From Calliopsis andreniformis (lineage: Eukaryota > Arthropoda > Insecta > Hymenoptera > Andrenidae), in the NCBI RefSeq assembly GCF_051401765.1, contig NW_027480467.1, positions 2,666,001-2,730,000 on the forward strand: 64,000 nucleotides of DNA, given 5' to 3'. The first letter of the stretch is position 1, and every line of letters begins with the position of its first letter. The notes beneath the pieces were generated by a model that was not told the DNA's origin, searched no databases, and saw nothing but the letters and a program-made list of their open reading frames with translations. A program made the translations under genes and the position numbers. Below, piece by piece: positions 53,701 through 62,112 of this stretch.

Positions 53701-56250
53701 CGTTCCTCAAACCTCAATCCTCAACCCTCACTCCCCATCCGCAATTATCAATTCTCAATCCTGAATCCTCAACCCTCAATCTTCAATCCTCAATAATCTA
53801 TCTCCAATCCTAGATCCCCAATCCCCAATCCTCAATCCGTAATCCTCAATCTTCAATCCTCAATCCCTGTCCTCAATCTTCAATCCTCAATGCTCAGTCC
53901 TCAATCCTCAATCTTCAATCCTCAATCTTCAATTCTCAATCCTCAGTCTTCAATCCTCAATCCTCAGACCTCAATCCTCAATCCTCATTCTTCAATCCTC
54001 AATACCCAGTCCTCAATCTTCAATCCTACATCCTCAATCCTCAATTCTCAATCCTCAATCCTCAGTCCTCAGTCCTCAAACCGCAATCCTCAACCCTCAG
54101 CCCTCATAGTCAATCCTCAATCCTCAATTCTCAATACTCAATCTTCAATCCTCAATACTGAATCTTCAATCCACAATCCTCAAACCTCAATTCTCAATCC
54201 TCAATACTCAGTCCTCAATCGTCAATCCTCAATCCTCAATCGTCATTCTTCAATCATCAATCCTCAATCCTCAATCTTCAATCCTCAATACTCATTCTTC
54301 AATCCTCAACCCTCAATCCTCAATCCTTAATCCTCATTCCTCAATCCTCAATACCCAATCCTCAATCTTGAATCCTCAATCCTCAATCCTCAATTCTCGA
54401 TCCTCAATCCTCAATCCTCAGAAATCAAACATCAATACTCATCCATCAGCCCTCGTCCTCAATCCACAGCCCTCAATCCTCAATCCTCAATCTTCAATCA
54501 TCAATATTCAATCTTCAGTCCTCAATCAGCAGTCCTCACTCCTCAATCCTCAATCCTCAATGTTCAATCCGCAATACCCAATCCTCAATCCTCAGTCCTC
54601 AAACCTCAATCCTGAATCCTCAATCCTGAATACTCAATCTTCAATCCTCAATCCTCAATCCTCAATCCTCAATCTTCAATCCTCAATCCTCAATCCTCAA
54701 TTCTCAATCGTCAATACTCAATCCTCAATCTTCAATCCTCAATCCTCAATCCTCAATCTTCAATCCTCAACCCTCAATCCTCAATCATCATCATTCAATC
54801 CTCAATACTCAATCTTCAATCCTCAATCCGCAATCATCAATCCTCAATCCTCAATCCTCAATCCTCAGTGATCAATCCTCAATCTTCAATACTCAATCGT
54901 CAATCCACAGTCCTCAATCCTCAACCCTCAATCCTCGTTCCTCAAACCTCGGTCCTCAACCCTCAGTCCCCATCCTCAATTCTCAATTCTCAACCCTCAA
55001 TCATCAACCCTCAATCTTCAATCCTCAATCCCCATCCTCAATCTTCAATCCTCAATGCTCAATCCTCAATCCTCAATCCTCAGTCCTCAATCATCAATCC
55101 TCAATCCTCAGTCCTCAATCTTCAATCATCAATACTCAATCTTCAATCCTCAATCCTCAATCCTCAATCCTCAATCCTCAGTCCTCAGTCCTCAAACCTC
55201 AATCCTCAACCCTCAGCCCTCACAGTAAATCGTCAATCCTCAATCCTCAATCCTCAATCTTCAATCCTCAATACTGAATCTTCAATCCTCAATCCTCAAA
55301 CCTCAATTATTAATCCTCAATACTCAATCTTCAATCGTCAATCCTCAATCCCCAATCCTTAACCTTCAATCCTCAATCCTCAATCCTCAATCCACAATCC
55401 TCAATCGTCAGTCATCAATCCTCAATCTTCAATACTCAATCGTCAATCCTCTGTACTCAACCCTCAATCCTCAGTCCTCGTTCCTCAAACCTCAATCCTC
55501 AACCGTCATTCCCCATCCTCAATTCTCAATTCTCAATTCTGAATCCTCAACCCTCAATCTTCAATCCTCAATAATCAATCTCCAATCCTAGATCCCCAAT
55601 CCCCAATCCTCAATCCTTAATCCTCAATCGTCAATCCTCAATCCTCAATACTCAATCCCCAGTCCTCAGTCCTCAATCTTCAATACCCAATCCGCCAATC
55701 CTCAATATTCAGCACACAACCCTCAACCATCAATCCTCAATACTCAACCATCAATCCTCAATTCTCAATACTCAGTGGAATATACTGAGTTCTCAGTTTT
55801 CAATACTCAATCCTCAATCTTCAATCTTCGAATCTCCATCCACAAACATCAATTCTCATCTCTAAACCCTCAACACACAGTCCTCAATCTTCAATCCTCA
55901 ATCCTCAATCCTCAATCTTCAATCCTCAATACTCAATCTTCAATCCTCAATCCTCAATTCTCAATCTTCAATCCTCAACCCTCAATCCTCAATCATCAAT
56001 ATTCAATCCTCAATACTCAATCTTCAATCCTCAATCCGCAATCATCAATCCTCAATCCTCAATGCTCAATCCTCAATCCTCAATCCTCAGTCCTCAATCC
56101 TCAATCCGCAATCCTCAGTCCTCAATCTTCAATCATCAACACTCAATCATCAATCTTCAATCCTCAATACTCAATCTTCAATCCTCAAAGCTCAATCCTC
56201 AACATTCAATCCTCAATACTCAATCTTCAATCGTCAATCCTCAGTCCTCA
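47713..56250 (+). repeat. 8.53-kb direct duplication, copy B
   Basis: The right end of copy A is joined to a second copy starting with the sequence found at 39,180. The breakpoint lies in a shared stretch at 47,712-47,722. Substitutions against copy A include GATTTCC near 51,126 (GTTTTCC in A), CTCTATAC near 50,202 (CTCAATAC in A), and CTCATTC preceded by AATC near 53,980 (AATT in A). Similarity ends at about 56,251-56,266. Confidence 0.93.
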
Positions 56251-56819
56251 TCCTCAATCCTCAATCCTCAATCCTCAGTCTTCAATCCTCAATACTCAAT
56301 ATTCAATCCTCAATCCTCAATCCTCAGACCTCAAACCTCAATTCTGAAACCTCAATCCTGAATCCTCAATCTTCAGCCCTCAGTCCTCAACAATCAGGTG
56401 ACAATCCACAATCCTCAATTGAATATCCTCAATTCGCAGTTTTCAATACTCAATCCCCATTCTTCAATCTTCAAATCTCAATCCACAAACATCAATACCC
56501 ATCACTCAACACTCAACACTCAGTCCTCAATATTCAATCCACAATCCTCAATCCTCAATCTTCAATCCTCAATCCTCAGTCCTCAATCGTCATTACTCAA
56601 TCCTCAATCGTCAATCCTCAATCCTCAATCCTCAAACCTCGATCCTCAATCCTCAATGTTCAATCCTCAATCCTCAATCCTCAATCTTCAATCCTCAACC
56701 CTCAATCCTCAATCCTCAATCCTCAAACCTCAATCCTCAGTCCTCAAACCACAATCCTGAATCCTCAATCCTGAAACCTCAATCTTCAGCCCGCAGTCCT
56801 CAACAATCAGTTGTCAATC
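56251..56819 (+). repeat. Short linking block S
   Basis: About 570 bp that follow the Y pattern (compare 14,950-15,300), then jump near 56,630 to sequence like that at 15,640, so roughly 300 bp of the usual Y order are missing. The anchor module near 56,418 is atypical: TCAATTGAATATCC where other copies have TCAATAGAATATCC. Confidence 0.7.
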
Positions 56820-58420
56820 CTCAATGCTCAATAGAATATCCTCAGTTCAGAGTTTTCCATACGCAATACTCAATCTGCAATCTTCAAATCCCTATCCACA
56901 AACATCATTTCTCATCACTCAACCCTCAACACTCAGTCCCCAATCCTCAATCATCAATCCTCAATCCTCAATCCTCAATCCCCAATCCTCAATCTTCAAT
57001 CCTTAATACTCAATCTTCAATGCTCAATCTTCAATCCTCAATCCTCAATCTTCAATCCTCAATCCTCAGGCCTCAAGCCTCAATCCCCAATCCTTAATTT
57101 TCAATCCTCAATCCTCAATCCTCAATCCACAATCCTCAATATTCAATCCTCAATACTCAATCTTCAATCCTCAATCCGCAATCCTCAATCCTCAATCCTC
57201 AATCCTCAATCCTCAATCCTCAATCTTGAATCCTCAATACTCAATCTTCAATCCCCAATCCTCAATCTTCAATCCTCAATCCTCAATACTCAATCCTCAA
57301 TCCTCAATCCTCAATCTTCAATCCTCAACACTCAACCATCAATCTTCAATCCTCAATACTCAATCTTCAATCCTCAAAGCTCAATCCTCAACATTCAATC
57401 CTCAATACTCAATCTTCAATCGTCAATCCTCAGTCCTCATCCTCAATCCTCAATCCTCAATCCTCAATCCTCAATCTTCAATCCTCAATACTCAATATTC
57501 AATCCTCAATCCTCAATCCTCAGACCTCAAACCTCAATTCTGAAACCTCAATCCTGAATCCTCAATCTTCAGCCCTCAGTCCTCAACAATCAGGTGACAA
57601 TCCTCAATCCTCAATAGAATATCCTCAATTCGCAGTTTTCGATACACAATACTCAATCTGCAATCTTCAAATCTCTATCCACAAAGATCAATTCTCATCA
57701 CTCAACCCTCAGCACTCAGTCCTCAATGTTCAATCCTCAATCCTCAATCCTCAATCTTCAATCCTCAATACTCAATCTTCAATCCTCAATACTCAATCTT
57801 CATTCCTCAATCCTCAATCCTCAATCCTCAATCCTCAATCCTCAATCCTCAATCCTCAATCCTCAATCCTCAATCTTCAATCCTCAATACTCAATATTCA
57901 ATCCTCAATCCTCAACCCTCAACCCTCAATCCTCATTCTTCAATCCTCAATACCCAATCCACAATCTTCAATCCTCAATCCTCAATCCTCAATCCTCAAT
58001 CCCCAACCCTCAATCTTCAATCCTCAGTACTCAATCTTCATTCCTCAATCCTCAATCCTCAATCCTCAATCCTCAATCCTCAATCCTCAATCCTCAGTCC
58101 TCAATCCTCAACCCTCAACCCTCAAACCTCAATCCTCAACCGTCAGTCCACGTCCTCAATCCTCAAACCTCAATCCTCAATCCTCAGTCTTCAATCCTCA
58201 ATACTCAATATTCAATCCTCGATCCTCAATCCTCAATCCTCAATCCTCAAACCTCAATGTTCAATCCTCAATACCCAATCGTCAATCTTCAATCCTCAAT
58301 CCTCAATCCTGAATACTCAATATTCAATCCTCAATCCTCAGTCCTCAAACCTCAATCCTGAATCCTCAATCCTGAATCCTCAATCTTCAGACCTCAGTCC
58401 TCAACAATCAGTTGTCAATC
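56820..58420 (+). repeat. About 1.6-kb tandem repeat, copy 1
   Basis: Landmarks recur downstream at 1601 bp (56,824/58,425), 1594 bp (57,226/58,820) and 1586 bp (57,726/59,312), so the copies differ by small losses. Near its end, at 58,258-58,420, a close copy of the first 160 bases of block X appears, making a fourth occurrence of the X start. Anchor modules lie near 56,831 and 57,617. Confidence 0.85.
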
Positions 58421-61400
58421 CTCAATGCTCAATAGAATATCCTCAGTTCAGAGTTTTCCATACGCAATACTCAATCTGCAATCTTCAAATCTCTATCCAC
58501 AAACATCATTTCTCATCACTCAACCCTCAACACTCAGTCCCCAATCCTCAATCATCAATCCTCAATCCTCAATCCTCAATCCCCAATCCTCAATCTTCAA
58601 TCCTTAATACTCAATCTTCAATGCTCAACCTTCAATCCTCAATCCTCAATCTTCAATCCTCAATCCTCAGTCCTCAAGCCTCAATCCCCAATACTTAATT
58701 TTCAATCCTCAATCCTCAATCCTCAATCCACAATCCTCAATATTCAATCCTCAATACTCAATCTTCAATCCTCAATCCGCAATCCTCAATCCTCAATCCT
58801 CAATCCTCAATCCTCAATCTTGAATCCTCAATACTCAATCTTCAATCCCCAATCCTCAATCTTCCATCCTCAATCCTCAATCCTCAATCCTCAATCCTCA
58901 ATCCTCAATCTTCAATCCTCAACACTCAACCATCAATCTTCAATCCTCAATACTCAATCTTCAATCCTCAAAGCTCAACCCTCAACATTCAATCCTCAAT
59001 ACTCAATCTTCAATCGTCAATCCTCAGTCCTCATCCTCAATCCTCAATCCTCAATCCTCAATCTTCAATCCTCAATACTCAATATTCAATCCTCAATCCT
59101 CAATCCTCAGACCTCAAACCTCAATTCTGAACCTCAATCCTGAATCCTCAATCTTCAGCCCTCAGTCCTCAACAATCAGGTGACAATCCTCAATCCTCAA
59201 TAGAATATCCTCAATTCGCAGTTTTCGATACACAATACTCAATCTGCAATCTTCAAATCTCTATCCACAAAGATCAATTCTCATCACTCAACCCTCAGCA
59301 CTCAGTCCTCAATGTTCAATCCTCAATCCTCAATCCTCAATCCTCAATCCTCAATCCTCAATCCTCAATCCTCAATCTTCATTCTCAATACTCAATATTC
59401 AATCCTCAATCCTCAACCCTCAACCCTCAATCCTCATTCTTCAATCCTCAATACCAATCCACAATCTTCAATCCTCAATCCTCAATCCTCAATCCTCAAT
59501 CCCCAACCCTCAATCTTCAATCCTCAGTACTGCAATCTTCATTCCTCAATCCTCAATCCTCAATCCTCAATCCTCAATCCTCAATCCTCAGTCCTCAATC
59601 CTCAACCCTCAATCTTCAATCCTAAATAATCAATCCCAAATACTAGACCCTCAATGCCCAATCATCAATCCTCAATACCAAATCCTCAATCTTCAATCCT
59701 CAATCCTCAATCCTCAATCCTCTGTCCTCAACCTCAATCCTCAAGCCTCAGTCCTCGTCCTCAATCCTCAACCTCGATAATCAATCCGCAATGCACAATC
59801 ATCAATACTCAATCTTCAACCCTCAATCCTCAGTACTCAATCCTCAATCCTCAATACTCAATCCTCAGTCCTCAGTCCTCAGTCTTCAATACTCAATCCT
59901 CCAGTCCTGAATGTTCAACACACAACCCTCAACCATCAATCCAAAATTCTCAGTACTCAATAGAATATCCTGAATTCTCAGTTTTCAATACTCAAACCTC
60001 AATCTTCGATCTTCAAATCTCCATCCACAAACATCAATTCTCATCACTCAACCCTCAACGCTCAGTTCCTCAATCCTCAATCTTCAATCCTCAATACTCA
60101 ATCTACAATCCTCAATCCTCAAACTCAATCCTCAATCCTCAATCTTCATTCCTCAATACCCAATTCTCAATGTTCTATCCGCAATACCCATTCCTCAATC
60201 TTCAATACTCAGTCCTCAATCCTCAATCCTCAATCCTCAATCCTCAATCCTCAATCCCCAATCCTCAATCTTCAATCCTCATCCTCAATCCTCAATCCTC
60301 AATCCTCAGTCTTCAATTCTCAATTCTTTTTCCTTCGATCCACAATCGTTAACCCTCAATCTTCAATCCTCAATAATCAATCTCCAATCCTAGATCCCCA
60401 ATCCCCAATCCTCAATCTTAATCCTCAATCTTCAATCCTCAATCCCTAGTCCTCAATCTTCAATCCTCAATGCTCAATCCTCAATCCTCAACCCACAGTC
60501 CTCAATCCTCAACCCTCAGTCCTCGTCCTCAATCCTCAACCCTTAATAATCAATCCGCAATCTTCAATTATCAATTCTCAAGCTTCAATCCTCAGTCCTC
60601 AATACTCAATCCTCAATCCTCAATACTCAATCCTCAGTCCTCAGTCCTCAATCTTCAATACTCAATCCGCCAATCCTCAATATTCAACACACAACCCTCA
60701 ACCATCAATCCTCAGTACTCAACCATCAATAATCAATTCTCAATACTCAGTAGAATATCCTGAATTCTCAGTTTCCAATACTCAATCCTCAATGTTCAAT
60801 CTTCAAATCACCACCCACAAACATCAATTCTCATCACTCAACCCTCAACACTCAGTCCTCAATCTTCAATCCTCAATCCTCAATCCTCAACCTTCAATCC
60901 TCAATACTCAATTTTCAATCCTCAATCCTCAATTCTCAATCTTCAATCCTCAACCCTCAATCCTCAATCCTCAATACCCAATCCTCAATACTCAATCATC
61001 AATCCTCAATCCGCAATCATCAATCCTCAATTCTCAATCGTCAGTGATCAATCCTCAATCTTCAATACTCAATCGTCAATCCTCTGTCCTCAATCCTCAA
61101 TCCTCAATCCTCGTTTCTCAAACCTCAATCCTCAACCCTCAGTCCCCATCCTCAATTCTCAATTCTCAATCCTGAATCCTCAACCCTCAGTCTTCAATCC
61201 TCAATAATCAATCTCCAATCCTAGATACCCAATCCCCAATCCTCAATCCTTAATCCTCAATCTTCAATCCTCAATACCCTGTCCTCAATCTTCAATCCTC
61301 AATGCTCAGTCCTGAATCCTCAATCCTCAGTCCTCAATCCTCAATCCTCAATCCACAAACCTCAATCCTCAACCGTCAGCCCTCGTCCTCAATCCTCAAC

Positions 61401-62112
61401 ACTCAATCCTCAATCCTCAATCTTCAATCGTCAATACTAATTCTTCAATCCCCAATCTTCAGTCCTCAATCCTCAATCCTCAATCCTCAATATTCAACAC
61501 ACAACCCTCGACCATCAATCCTCAATACTCAACCATCAATACTCAATTCTCAATACTCAATAGAATATCCTGAATTCTCATGGTTCAGTACTAAATCCAC
61601 AATATTCAATAATCAAATCTCAATCCTCAAACATCAATTCTCAACACTAAATCCTCAACACTCAGTCCTCTCTCTTCAATCCTCCATCCTCAACCATCAA
61701 TCCTCAAGCGTCAATCCTCAATCCTCAATCCCCAACCGTCAATCCTCAGTCCTCAAACCTCAATCCCGGATCCTCAGTCCTGAATCCTCAATCTTCAGCC
61801 CTCATTCCTCAACAATCAATTGTCAATCCTCAATCCTCAATAGAATATCCTCAATTCACAGTTTTCAATACTCAATCCCCATTCTTCAATCTTCAAATCT
61901 CAATCCACAAACATCAATTCCCATCACTCAACCCTCAACACTAAGTCCTCAATATTCAATCCACAATCCTCAATTCTCAATCTTCAATCCTCAATCCTCA
62001 AACCTCAATCGTCATTACTCAATCCTCAATCGTCAATCCTCAATGCCCAATCCTCAGTCTTCAATCCTCAATCCTCAATCCTCAATCCTCAATCCTCAAT
62101 CCTCAATCCTCA
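58421..62112 (+). repeat. Block V, copy 2 (second about 1.6-kb copy plus V tail)
   Basis: The left part repeats both the preceding 1.6-kb copy and the start of V1 (offset 30,639 from V1). Near 60,290 the sequence passes to the 31-kb part of V1 with an offset of 29,223, so about 1416 bp of V1 are absent. The part from 60,470 to 62,112 keeps a constant offset to V1. The part at 59,125-60,425 carries many single-base indels and is listed separately. Confidence 0.85.
59125..60425 (+). other. Indel-rich patch, likely low-quality consensus or join
   Basis: Against V1 and the 1.6-kb copy this stretch has many isolated one-base changes, mostly losses in short runs: one A lost near 59,130 (CTGAACC), one A near 59,391, one C near 59,454 (ATACCAATCC), a G gained near 59,532 (ACTGCAATC), one A lost near 59,730, one C lost near 59,771, a T gained near 60,065 (CAGTTCC), a disturbed unit near 60,122, an extra T/C-rich insert near 60,327 (TTCTTTTTCC), and one C lost near 60,417. 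Equivalent regions elsewhere keep exact offsets over kilobases. The density and type of change suggest sequencing or assembly error. Confidence 0.75.

Noticed and set aside
60320..60345. Pyrimidine-rich insert near 60,327 as a regulatory tract
   Set aside because: It lies inside the indel-rich patch and is absent from the matching site near 31,107, so sequencing or assembly error is the simpler explanation.
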